From assembly GCA_020848995.1 (NCBI GenBank), contig JADLHA010000041.1, positions 1 to 64,000 of the forward strand: 64,000 nucleotides of DNA, written 5' to 3'. This document shows, in pieces, positions 25,657-32,676 of this stretch. Position numbers and translations under genes: made by a program. Position 1 is the first letter of the stretch. The number at the start of each line of letters is the position of its first letter. A model generated the notes under the pieces. The model was not told the DNA's origin, searched no databases, and saw only the letters and a program-made list of their open reading frames with translations. This DNA comes from Saprospiraceae bacterium (GTDB taxonomy: Bacteria > Bacteroidota > Bacteroidia > Chitinophagales > Saprospiraceae).

Positions 25657-26622
25657 CTATAAAAAGGCAGCCAGGTTGCGGGAAAGCCTCCTGTCAGCAG
25701 GCTCGTCCGGCGGGGCTTGGAAGGGTTTACCACTGATGCGCTCATACAATTCCAGGTAGCGTTCGGCAACCTTCCAAACCATACCATCCGGCATGACCGG
25801 CATTTGCTGACCGGAGAGCCCCTGAAATCCATGGGACATGAGCCACTCGCGGACAAACTCTTTTGACAATTGCCTTTGGGGCTGCCCTTCAGCCAGGAGT
25901 TGTGCGTATGGTTCCTTTTCAAAATACCTTGAGCTGTCGGGGGTATGGATCTCGTCCATCAACGTAAGTTCGTTGCCACGCAAGCCAAATTCGTATTTAG
26001 TATCTACGAGCAAAAGCCCCTGCCGGGAAGCCCACTGGGTGCCATATTCAAATAAGCGAAGGGCGGCTGCGCACATTTGGTCGAGCAGCGGTACGTGCAT
26101 TCCCGGCATTTTCCGAAGATCGTCTAAGGATATATCCTGGTCGTGACCGGCATCCGCCTTGGTCGTTGGCGTAATGATGGGTTCTTCGAAGGCCTGGTTC
26201 TGCACCATACCATCCGGAAGCCTGACGCCACAAAGAACCCTTTGGCCACTGGAATAAATCCTCCAGGCATGCCCCGCCAAATATCCCCTGACGACCATCT
26301 CGACTTTAACGGGTTTGCATTTCCACCCAACCGCAACATTTGGGTCAGGCATTTCAATCAGCCAATTGGGTACGATGTGGCGCGTTTGGTTTAAAAATAA
26401 ACCAGCTATCTGATTGAGTACCTGCCCTTTGTAAGGAATCGGGCGGGGCAGAACGCAATCGAAAGCCGAAATGCGATCCGTAGTGATCACGATCAGGCGA
26501 TCGCCGATGTCGTAAACATCGCGCACCTTGCCCTGATATTTCCGGAGCTGAGATTTAAAATGAAAATCGGTATGAGCGACGCAATATGCTTCAGGGCGCT
26601 GTTCGACGGGTAGGCGTTTCAC
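25657..26622 (-). CDS. purC: Phosphoribosylaminoimidazole-succinocarboxamide synthase (SAICAR synthetase)
   Basis: The 321-residue enzyme joins aspartate to CAIR using ATP in purine synthesis. Diagnostic segments are GKVRDVYDIGDRLIVITTDRISAFD (split here as GKVRDVYD and TDRISAFD), VVRGYLAGHAW, ITPTTKADAGHDQDIS, and LVDTKYEFGL followed by DEIHTPDSSRY. Length matches the longer, fungal/Bacteroidota-like form. It starts 20 bp after the stop of the preceding small gene on the same strand, so the two are probably one operon driven from 27099-27106. Another purine gene, purL, lies at 52675 but is not linked. Confidence 0.95.
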   Translation of the reverse strand: MKRLPVEQRPEAYCVAHTDFHFKSQLRKYQGKVRDVYDIGDRLIVITTDRISAFDCVLPRPIPYKGQVLNQIAGLFLNQTRHIVPNWLIEMPDPNVAVGWKCKPVKVEMVVRGYLAGHAWRIYSSGQRVLCGVRLPDGMVQNQAFEEPIITPTTKADAGHDQDISLDDLRKMPGMHVPLLDQMCAAALRLFEYGTQWASRQGLLLVDTKYEFGLRGNELTLMDEIHTPDSSRYFEKEPYAQLLAEGQPQRQLSKEFVREWLMSHGFQGLSGQQMPVMPDGMVWKVAERYLELYERISGKPFQAPPDEPADRRLSRNLAAFL

Positions 26623-26642
26623 AATTACAGACCAGCGTGCGG

Positions 26643-27053
26643 CTAAAGGTTTTTCAAGGTATTGCGATCGAGGATGATTTCCTTCAACTCCTTGAGGAGG
26701 GCGTACTCCTGAGGCATGAGCTTTTTGATGGCCTCTTTTGCCAATACATAGGCCGAACCCTCCAGATCTGGCAACCTGGAGGCAACCGCCTCGGTCACCA
26801 GCTCAATGTCGCTTTGCAGCATTTTGCGCACCCTGGGTAGATCATGCCAGTCGGCCTCAATGGCAAAAGCCTGCACCCCGCCCTCTTCAGACACCCCCAA
26901 TTCGATCATGGGATTCCCTTGTGGTTCTTCAGCCAACCTTGACTGGTACAATGCCCACAACTCTTCGCGGTCGGCGGATTTGCGCATCAGGACCTCCAGA
27001 CCCTTTTCATGGATCCTGTAAACGATGAATCGAATTTGATTTCTGACGGTCAT
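26643..27053 (-). CDS. Conserved hypothetical protein, possible Nudix-like N-terminus
   Basis: The 136-residue protein opens with RNQIRFIVYRIHEKGLEVLMRK, which resembles the first strands of Nudix hydrolases. The Nudix box (GX5EX7REUXEEXGU) is not present, so catalytic activity is not supported. The second half is helical and charged. It has its own TATATTTG box 46 nt upstream and lies 20 bp from purC. Function unknown. Confidence 0.65.
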   Translation of the reverse strand: MTVRNQIRFIVYRIHEKGLEVLMRKSADREELWALYQSRLAEEPQGNPMIELGVSEEGGVQAFAIEADWHDLPRVRKMLQSDIELVTEAVASRLPDLEGSAYVLAKEAIKKLMPQEYALLKELKEIILDRNTLKNL

Positions 27054-27098
27054 ACGCGGGCCAATTTAGCCAATGTTATCTAAATACGCGGATTAGAA

Positions 27099-27106
27099 CA
27101 AATATA
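27099..27106 (-). promoter_or_regulatory. -7 promoter box (TATATTTG) for hypothetical-purC operon
   Basis: Exact TAnnTTTG on the minus strand, 46 nt upstream of the ATG at 27053. Confidence 0.5.
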
Positions 27107-27236
27107 AGCTGCATGGGTTGCAACAATCGATAAAATCATTCAAAAAGCCTAAGCGCTCACCCTGGTGCCGATCCATGCATAGGATCTGTTCCCACGACGG
27201 CCAATTGGCTCTCATTTCCAGTGAGCGGGTAGCCGG

Positions 27237-28103
27237 CTAACGCAAATTCGGGTGTATTTTGAAGCGGTGGAAAAAGCGCCGCATCCGCCGAACGGCGTGG
27301 TCGCGAATCTGCCGGATCCGTTCAACCGACAACTCCAGCTGGCCAGACAACTCCTCCACACTGATCGCAGGCTGGCCGTTAAGCCCGAACAACCTGGTTA
27401 GAACCTCCCGCTCCCTGGGTGACAGGTGGTGTAAACCCTGGTTGATCTCCTGTTTTTCAGACAGGTCCAATAGTCCCTCATCCGGTGCATGCACCGACTC
27501 GTCGCCCATCAGACTGAGCATGCTGTAGGCACCTTCTTCACTGTCAACGGGCGCGTCCAGTGAAAGGGGTTTTTGGTTCGCCTGGATGAGCAGATAAACA
27601 TCTTCGGGCTTCATGTCGAAGAGTTCGGAGAGTTCTTCAGGACTGGGTTCCCGTTCGTACTGCTGCAAAAAAACCTGGTAAGTGTCAACAATCTGCTTTT
27701 GGCTGTGAAATTTATTGTAGGGAAGCCTGATCATACGCGAATTTTCAATGATCGCGGTCAGGATCGCCTGCCGGATCCACCAAACGGCAAAGGTGATGAA
27801 CTTAAAGCCTTTGGTCTCGTCAAATCTGCGAGCTGCTTTGAGCAAGCCTACATTGCCTTCATTGATCAAGTCATTGAGTGAGAGTCCGTTATTGGCATAC
27901 TGTTTGGCAACCGAGACGACGAATCTCAGATTGGCCCTAACCAGTTCGTCGAGCGCCCCGTCATCACCTGCCTTGATGCGTTTGGCCAGTTCCACTTCCT
28001 TTTCCGGCCCGATCGTATCGAGCTTGGCAATGTCAACGAGGTATTTCTCGAGCGCCTGACTCTCTCTCGAGGTAATCCTTTGACTGATTTTAAGTTGGCG
28101 CAT
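27237..28103 (-). CDS. RNA polymerase sigma-70 factor, RpoD/SigA-like
   Basis: The 288-residue factor has the short Bacteroidota primary-sigma layout: MRQLKIS start, region 1.2 (SRESQALEKYLVDIA), region 2 (NLRFVVSVAKQY, DLINEGNVGLLKAARRFD, FAVWWIRQAI), region 3 (QQYEREPSPEELSEL) and region 4 (HLSPREREVLTRLFGL, with helix-turn-helix SVERIRQIRDHAVRRMRRF). Region 2.4/3.0 reads RMIRLPYNKFHSQKQI, unlike the RLPLNK-type sequence of the principal factor as I remember it, so this may be a paralogue rather than the sole housekeeping factor. Such factors recognise TAnnTTTG promoters, many of which occur in this window. The promoter of this gene lacks that box (TATAGGAT is nearest). Confidence 0.85.
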   Translation of the reverse strand: MRQLKISQRITSRESQALEKYLVDIAKLDTIGPEKEVELAKRIKAGDDGALDELVRANLRFVVSVAKQYANNGLSLNDLINEGNVGLLKAARRFDETKGFKFITFAVWWIRQAILTAIIENSRMIRLPYNKFHSQKQIVDTYQVFLQQYEREPSPEELSELFDMKPEDVYLLIQANQKPLSLDAPVDSEEGAYSMLSLMGDESVHAPDEGLLDLSEKQEINQGLHHLSPREREVLTRLFGLNGQPAISVEELSGQLELSVERIRQIRDHAVRRMRRFFHRFKIHPNLR

Positions 28104-28308
28104 GCAGAATGATCCTATACAATCAATGGAAAAAATCCCGAAAAAGTTTCCCGGAGCAGTCCATAAAATCTTTGAGGGAAACAGGACCGGTGGGTCCTCG
28201 CCGGCAGGGATCTCACGAATGCCCCGGGAACTTTCCCCTTGTATGGATCAAGGCAGCAGGTGGCTGTGGAATCCGGGACTCGAATCAGACCATTCTAATG
28301 CTGTGACC
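28104..28308 (-). promoter_or_regulatory. Structured leader region upstream of the sigma factor
   Basis: The 205-bp space between pnp and the sigma gene contains several self-complementary elements: GTTTCCC at 28146-28152 pairing with GGGAAAC at 28176-28182, a 6-bp stem AGGACC/GGTCCT with a 4-nt loop at 28183-28198, and a near-palindromic GGGAACTTTCCC at about 28225-28236 that can also pair with 28143-28153. No known riboswitch is recognised. It could be a regulated 5' leader of the sigma gene. Confidence 0.3.
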
Positions 28309-30444
28309 TCAGGATTTCTCCGACTTAGGCATGAGTGCTTTTCGCGAAAGCCTGAGCTTACCCGTTTTGGGATCCAGCCCGATGAGTTTGACTTTGACCG
28401 GGTCGCCCACTTTGAATACATCCTCTACGTTGTCGATGCGCGAATGGGAAATCTCGCTGACGTGCAACAGGCCGGATTTGTTTCTAAAATCCACGAAAAC
28501 GCCGAAGGGAAAGATCGATACGACTTTGCCATCGTACACGTCGCCCACTTGAGGAACGAAGGTGATGGCTTCGATCATGGCGACTGCGGCATCCAGGCCG
28601 GCTTTGTCGGGTCCAAAAATGTTGATGATGCCTTTATCTCCGACTTCCTCGATGTTGATCTTGGTTCCCGTTTTAGCCTGCATCTCCTGGATTACTTTTC
28701 CACCGGGCCCGATGACCCCTCCGATGAAGCTCTTCTCGATCACCATTTCGACGATGCGTGGTGCGTGCGGTTTCAGATCTGGGTTGGATACTTCGATGGA
28801 CTCTGCCATCCGGTCGAGGATGTGCAATCTGCCTTCTTTTGCCTGCATCAGCGCGGCTTCGAGCAATTCATAGGACAGCCCGTCGATCTTCATGTCCATT
28901 TGAGTGCCACAAATCCCATTGCGCGTACCGGTAATTTTGAAATCCATATCGCCCAGGGCGTCCTCATCTCCGAGAATGTCTGAGAGCACGATGGTTTTAC
29001 CGCCTTCCGAGATCAAGCCCATGGCAATTCCCGAAACGGCTGCCTTCACCGGGACTCCGGCATCCATCAGCGCCAGCGATGCAGCACAAACGGTAGCCAT
29101 GGAAGACGAACCATTGGATTCGAGGATATCTGAAACCACGCGAATGGTATAGGGAAATTCTTTTGAAAGGACTTTGCGGATGGAGCGCGCAGCAAGGTTG
29201 GCATGGCCGACTTCCCTTCTGCCAGGACCGCGCTGTGGTTTTACTTCACCCACTGAAAAGCCCGGAAAATTATAATGCAGAATGAATTTCTCGTTGTAAT
29301 ACTCGAGTGCATTGTCAATGAGCAATTCGTCGTCTTTGGTACCCAGTGTGACCGACGTAAGGCTTTGGGTTTCCCCGCGATTGAAAATGGCCGAGCCATG
29401 CGCGGCGGGCAGGTACTCGATCTCCGTCCAAATGGGACGAATTTCGCGTCCCGATCGACCGTCGAGGCGTTTGCCGGTTTCCAGCATAAATGCGCGAACG
29501 AGTTTCTTTTTGAGTTTGTCGAAGTAATCCTTGATCTTGCCGGTGTTTTCTTCGAGGTACTCTTCTCCTTTTTCCTGTTCGGTTCTTTCAACGTAGTCCG
29601 CCAACACTTTGTCAAATGCCTTCTTTCGTTCGGTCTTGCCAAGGGCTAAGCCGGAAATCTCATTGATTCTGGCGGTGGCAAATGCCTCCAGGCTTAGCAG
29701 GAGTTCCTGGTCAATTTCAACCGAAGGAACCTCGCGCTTTGTTGCAACCGCTTCTCCGAGCTGAGCTGCCAGTGCGAGTTGAGCCTGGATTTGCACTTTG
29801 ATGGCTTCGTGGCCAACGCGGATGGCCTCGACAAGATCCGTTTCGTCACATTCGCGTCCTTCCCCTTCGACCATCATCAGGTTATCAAACGTCGCGGCGA
29901 CGATGAGGTCGACTTCCGCATTTGCAAGGGCCGTACGATCTGGGTTGACGACAAATTTGCCGTCAATTTTTGCTACCCGGACCTCAGACATGGGTCCTTG
30001 CCATGGAATGTTGGAACAGGCCAGAGCAGTCGAAGCGGCTAAGCCAGCCAAAGCATCCGGCATGGTCTCTCCATCTCCGGAAATGAGGTTGATGATGATT
30101 TGGGTTTCGTAGCGGTAGGTTTCATCAAACAGCGGGCGGATCGCTCGGTCGACGAGTCTGCATATCAAGACTTCGTAGTCGGAGAGTTTAGCCTCCCTGC
30201 GAAAGAAATTGCCAGGAATTTTTCCAAACGAGGCAAATCGCTCCTGGTAATCGACAGACAAAGGAAAAAAGGATTGTCCCTCCTTCATTTCTTCGCTCGA
30301 GACCACGCTCGCAAACAACATGGTTTTGCCCATGCGCACGACGGCAGAACCATGAGCCTGAGTACCCAGCTTTCCCGTCTCGAGTATGACTTCACGCCCA
30401 TCAGGAAGATTAAACGTTGTGGAGAAAGGCGTTTTTAAACCCAT
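28309..30444 (-). CDS. pnp: Polyribonucleotide nucleotidyltransferase (PNPase)
   Basis: The 711-residue phosphorolytic 3'-5' exoribonuclease has two RNase PH domains (first with RREAKLSDYEVLICRLVDR; second with NRGETQSLTSVTLGT and SNGSSSMATVCAASLALMD), a KH domain (SFIGGVIGPGGKVIQEMQ, about 560-577) and an S1 domain (GDVYDGKVVSIFPFGVFVDF, about 635-654). It degrades mRNA in the degradosome. It lies 102 bp downstream of rpsO, the classic rpsO-pnp pair, and probably shares its promoter at 30878-30885. ATG start, full length. No clear terminator is visible beyond its stop. Confidence 0.97.
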   Translation of the reverse strand: MGLKTPFSTTFNLPDGREVILETGKLGTQAHGSAVVRMGKTMLFASVVSSEEMKEGQSFFPLSVDYQERFASFGKIPGNFFRREAKLSDYEVLICRLVDRAIRPLFDETYRYETQIIINLISGDGETMPDALAGLAASTALACSNIPWQGPMSEVRVAKIDGKFVVNPDRTALANAEVDLIVAATFDNLMMVEGEGRECDETDLVEAIRVGHEAIKVQIQAQLALAAQLGEAVATKREVPSVEIDQELLLSLEAFATARINEISGLALGKTERKKAFDKVLADYVERTEQEKGEEYLEENTGKIKDYFDKLKKKLVRAFMLETGKRLDGRSGREIRPIWTEIEYLPAAHGSAIFNRGETQSLTSVTLGTKDDELLIDNALEYYNEKFILHYNFPGFSVGEVKPQRGPGRREVGHANLAARSIRKVLSKEFPYTIRVVSDILESNGSSSMATVCAASLALMDAGVPVKAAVSGIAMGLISEGGKTIVLSDILGDEDALGDMDFKITGTRNGICGTQMDMKIDGLSYELLEAALMQAKEGRLHILDRMAESIEVSNPDLKPHAPRIVEMVIEKSFIGGVIGPGGKVIQEMQAKTGTKINIEEVGDKGIINIFGPDKAGLDAAVAMIEAITFVPQVGDVYDGKVVSIFPFGVFVDFRNKSGLLHVSEISHSRIDNVEDVFKVGDPVKVKLIGLDPKTGKLRLSRKALMPKSEKS

Positions 30445-30546
30445 AATATGTAATTCTTAAACATTAACCAATGAAAGGCACCCGGCAAAAGACCTGTAAG
30501 CAAGCAGTTACCGAAAATAAATCACCAAGGTCGGGGATCCTCATCG

Positions 30547-30822
30547 CTACTTCCTGAGTCCAAGCTGCTCGAGTACTGCCTTGTAACGACCCAGGTCCTT
30601 GTGGTGGAGGTAATTCAGGAGTTGTTTGCGCTTGCCAACCAGTTGCAAAAGCGCACGGCGACAGGAATGGTCTTTGCGGTTAGTTTGCAGATGTTCCGAC
30701 AAGCCCTTGATCCGGGCGGTAAATAGCGCAATCTGGCCTTCCGTACTGCCTGTATTGGCTTCGGAACCACCGAATTGCTTAAAAATTTCAGCTCTTTGTT
30801 CTTTTGATGGCGAATTGCTCAT
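30547..30822 (-). CDS. rpsO: 30S ribosomal protein S15
   Basis: The 91-residue protein has standard S15 features: GGSEANTGSTEGQIALFTARI, then SEHLQTNRKDHSCRRALLQLVGKRK (split at about 38-62) and LLNYLHHKDLGRYKAVLEQLGLRK at the end. S15 binds 16S rRNA helices h20-h22 early in 30S assembly and in many bacteria represses its own mRNA. The promoter box TACCTTTG is 56 nt upstream, leaving a leader where autoregulation could act. pnp follows. Confidence 0.97.
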   Translation of the reverse strand: MSNSPSKEQRAEIFKQFGGSEANTGSTEGQIALFTARIKGLSEHLQTNRKDHSCRRALLQLVGKRKQLLNYLHHKDLGRYKAVLEQLGLRK

Positions 30823-30877
30823 AAACCAATTAAAAAATAGTTACCAAATGAAATCGCGAAGATTTTTATTAGCGGTG

Positions 30878-30885
30878 CAAAGGTA
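30878..30885 (-). promoter_or_regulatory. -7 promoter box (TACCTTTG) for rpsO-pnp
   Basis: Exact TAnnTTTG on the minus strand, 56 nt upstream of the rpsO ATG. Confidence 0.5.
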
Positions 30886-30934
30886 AAGCTTTTCGGGAAT
30901 TCGGCAGGAATAATTCAACACAAGGGCAAAGTTC

Positions 30935-30985
30935 ACAAGAATTAATATATAATATATTTTTATAATATGTAAATTACTAAAAATC
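30935..30985. other. AT-rich island at 3' end of mazG
   Basis: A run such as AATTAATATATAATATATTTTTATAATATG overlaps the mazG stop codon. It resembles the island at 8795-8850, also at the 3' end of a minus-strand gene and upstream of another minus-strand promoter. Confidence 0.35.
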
Positions 30986-31747
30986 AGATTTTTCTTCTTT
31001 TTTTGCGCTTTGCCACAGCATTTCCAGTTCTTCGATCCCGAGTTCGCTGAGCGGGCGGGAGGAGTTGGCTTCCATATAGCCCAACCGTCTTCGGAATTTC
31101 CCATTTGCCATGTTGAGCGCGGAATCGGCATCAATTCCCAAAAATCTGCCGTAATTGACCAGTGCGAAAAGGAGGTCGCCAAATTCTTCCTGGATGCTGG
31201 GTTGGATTCCGCTTTGAATCGCTGCATCTAGCTCAATCATTTCTTCGTTTACTTTTTCCCGGACCTCGCTGGCATGTTCCCAGTCGAAGCCTACCTGCCT
31301 AGCTTTGTCCTGCATGCGCATGCTTTTGAGCAGTGAGGGAAGAGCATCTGGTACCCCGTCGAGCAACCCCCGTTTCTTTTCAGCGAGTTTCAGCTTTTCC
31401 CAGTTTCTTTTGACCGCATCCGCGTCTTCGAGCTGCACATCTGCATAGATGTGTGGATGCCGACGCACCAGTTTATCGCAAAGGGCCTCGAGTACCTCCT
31501 TCATCCCGAAGCCAAACTGCTCTTTCGTAAGGCGCGCATAAAATGCGATGTGTAGCAGGAGGTCGCCCAACTCCTCTTTTATCGGCTCAGGCTGCCCTTG
31601 TCCAATGGCATCCAGCATTTCGTAGCATTCTTCCAGCGTGAGCGGTCTGAGGCTTTCGAAGCTTTGCTTTTTGTCCCACGGGCATTTCTCCCGGAGGTCG
31701 TCCATAATGGTGAGCAGTCGCAGAAATCCGGCAGCGGTGGGGTCCAT
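30977..31747 (-). CDS. mazG: Nucleoside triphosphate pyrophosphohydrolase MazG
   Basis: The 256-residue protein has two MazG domains, each with an acidic metal-binding pattern: LTLEECYEMLDAI and KEELGDLLLHIAFYARL in the first, NEEMIELDAAI and QEEFGDLLFALVNYGRF in the second. The first also carries the CPWDKKQSFESLRP entry motif. MazG hydrolyses NTPs/dNTPs to monophosphates and lowers non-canonical nucleotides or (p)ppGpp stress effects. Its ATG overlaps the ribA stop codon by one base, so both are read from one mRNA. Confidence 0.95.
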   Translation of the reverse strand: MDPTAAGFLRLLTIMDDLREKCPWDKKQSFESLRPLTLEECYEMLDAIGQGQPEPIKEELGDLLLHIAFYARLTKEQFGFGMKEVLEALCDKLVRRHPHIYADVQLEDADAVKRNWEKLKLAEKKRGLLDGVPDALPSLLKSMRMQDKARQVGFDWEHASEVREKVNEEMIELDAAIQSGIQPSIQEEFGDLLFALVNYGRFLGIDADSALNMANGKFRRRLGYMEANSSRPLSELGIEELEMLWQSAKKEEKSDF

Positions 31748-32343
31748 CAGTCAACAGCCGGCAAGATATGGCCCAATTTATCCCGTTTGGTGCTGAGATA
31801 GTGGTCGTTATGAGGGTTTCTGCCAACGAGCAGGGGCAGTCGTTGTTCGACGCCAATGCCCTCCTTTTCCAGGGCTTCAACCTTTGCGGGGTTGTTGGTG
31901 AGCAGACGCACCCTGGCGATCCCAAAATGTCGTAAAATGCGCACTGCAGCTGCGTAGTCCCGCTGGTCGGGTGCGAATCCGAGCTCGGCGTTAGCCTGAA
32001 CGGTATCGAGCCCTGCATCCTGATGGCGGTAGGCCATGATCTTTGAATGGAAGCCAATTCCTCGCCCTTCCTGCCTCAGGTAGATCAACAATCCTCCTTC
32101 GTGGCCAATCCGTTCGAGTGCGGCATCGAGTTGAGGCCCGCAATCGCACCGCATCGAGCCAAAAACATCTCCGGTCAGGCACTCCGAATGAATGCGTACC
32201 AGAGGAATCGCGGCCAACGCGTTCCCGATAGCCACCAGGGCAACATCCGGATGTGCTTCCGGGCGTCCATCTACCGGAAAGCTAAAAATCTCAAAGGCTC
32301 CCCTTTTGGTAGGCAATAGCGCAGAGGTGGTTGAAGGGTTCAA
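31747..32343 (-). CDS. ribA: GTP cyclohydrolase II
   Basis: The 198-residue enzyme opens the imidazole ring of GTP, the first step of riboflavin synthesis. Zinc cysteines lie in RIHSECLTGDVFGSMRCDCG, and the catalytic region LRQEGRGIGF is intact; NNPAKVEALEKEGI and the C-terminal YLSTKRDKLGH close the domain. It is monofunctional: there is no RibB domain. The only usable start I see is TTG at 32343, because the nearby ATG at 32353 runs into a stop in another frame. It is the first gene of a ribA-mazG transcript. No FMN riboswitch is visible upstream. Confidence 0.9.
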   Translation of the reverse strand: MNPSTTSALLPTKRGAFEIFSFPVDGRPEAHPDVALVAIGNALAAIPLVRIHSECLTGDVFGSMRCDCGPQLDAALERIGHEGGLLIYLRQEGRGIGFHSKIMAYRHQDAGLDTVQANAELGFAPDQRDYAAAVRILRHFGIARVRLLTNNPAKVEALEKEGIGVEQRLPLLVGRNPHNDHYLSTKRDKLGHILPAVD

Positions 32344-32676
32344 CTCAGCATGATTCTATAAAACTCAAAACAACGGTTCCTGGGCAATGGTTGAGTTGAG
32401 TTTTGGTTAAAAGGCACCTACTCAGATCCTTCTTGCGGAGGACCCTCTGTTGTGCCAGAACATGAGGGCAGCGCTGAAACTCAGCACGGCCGCGGCAACA
32501 CAAAAGAAAAACATGGCGGCTTAAGTCTTAGGTTTTGCTTGAATTCGCCGCAATATCCGAATTATGGGATATTTGAATTCACCGCCGGCTGCCTTTTACA
32601 AATAATTTTTTTAAAAACATGCGTTTTGCCGTGAGGCTGTCGGCAATCCGGCTTACCATGCCAAAGAGGGATTCCC
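32344..32676 (-). other. Intergenic region between smc and ribA with two micro-ORFs and a palindrome
   Basis: The 333-bp space on the minus strand holds a 26-codon basic ORF (32579-32659, MVSRIADSLTAKRM..., 17 bp after the smc stop), a 40-bp palindromic array (GAATTC at 32541-32546 and 32575-32580 flanking AATATCC/GGATATT at 32552-32573) and a 30-codon hydrophobic ORF (32422-32514). The palindrome could end smc transcription, although its U-tract is poor. I rate only the hydrophobic ORF as a possible gene. Confidence 0.4.
32422..32514 (-). CDS. Putative small single-span membrane protein (30 residues)
   Basis: An ATG-initiated 30-codon frame encodes a start of MFFFCVAAAVLSFSAALMFW followed by a short basic tail ending in RRI. 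This is one clear membrane helix with a positive cytoplasmic end, the usual design of bacterial small membrane proteins. It lies between smc and ribA on their strand. No promoter box is seen directly upstream. A chance frame cannot be excluded at this length. Confidence 0.35.
   Translation of the reverse strand: MFFFCVAAAVLSFSAALMFWHNRGSSARRI

Noticed and set aside
26643..27053. Nudix hydrolase call
   Set aside because: The N-terminal strands look similar but the Nudix box is missing, so the enzyme name is not supported.
27195..27240. Possible further trace of the dispersed repeat (CAGTGAGCGGGTAGCC)
   Set aside because: Similarity covers under 20 bases and needs gaps; not distinguishable from chance.
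28262..28292. GATTCGAGTCCC on the minus strand, resembling a tRNA T arm
   Set aside because: Flanking stems do not pair and the upstream half lies in the pnp coding end; no tRNA structure results.
28102..28983. 293-codon plus-strand open frame
   Set aside because: It is antisense to pnp and explained by that gene's codon bias; it lacks any recognisable motif.
32579..32659. 26-codon basic ORF after smc as a gene
   Set aside because: Too short, no hydrophobic segment, no promoter; kept only as part of a finding.
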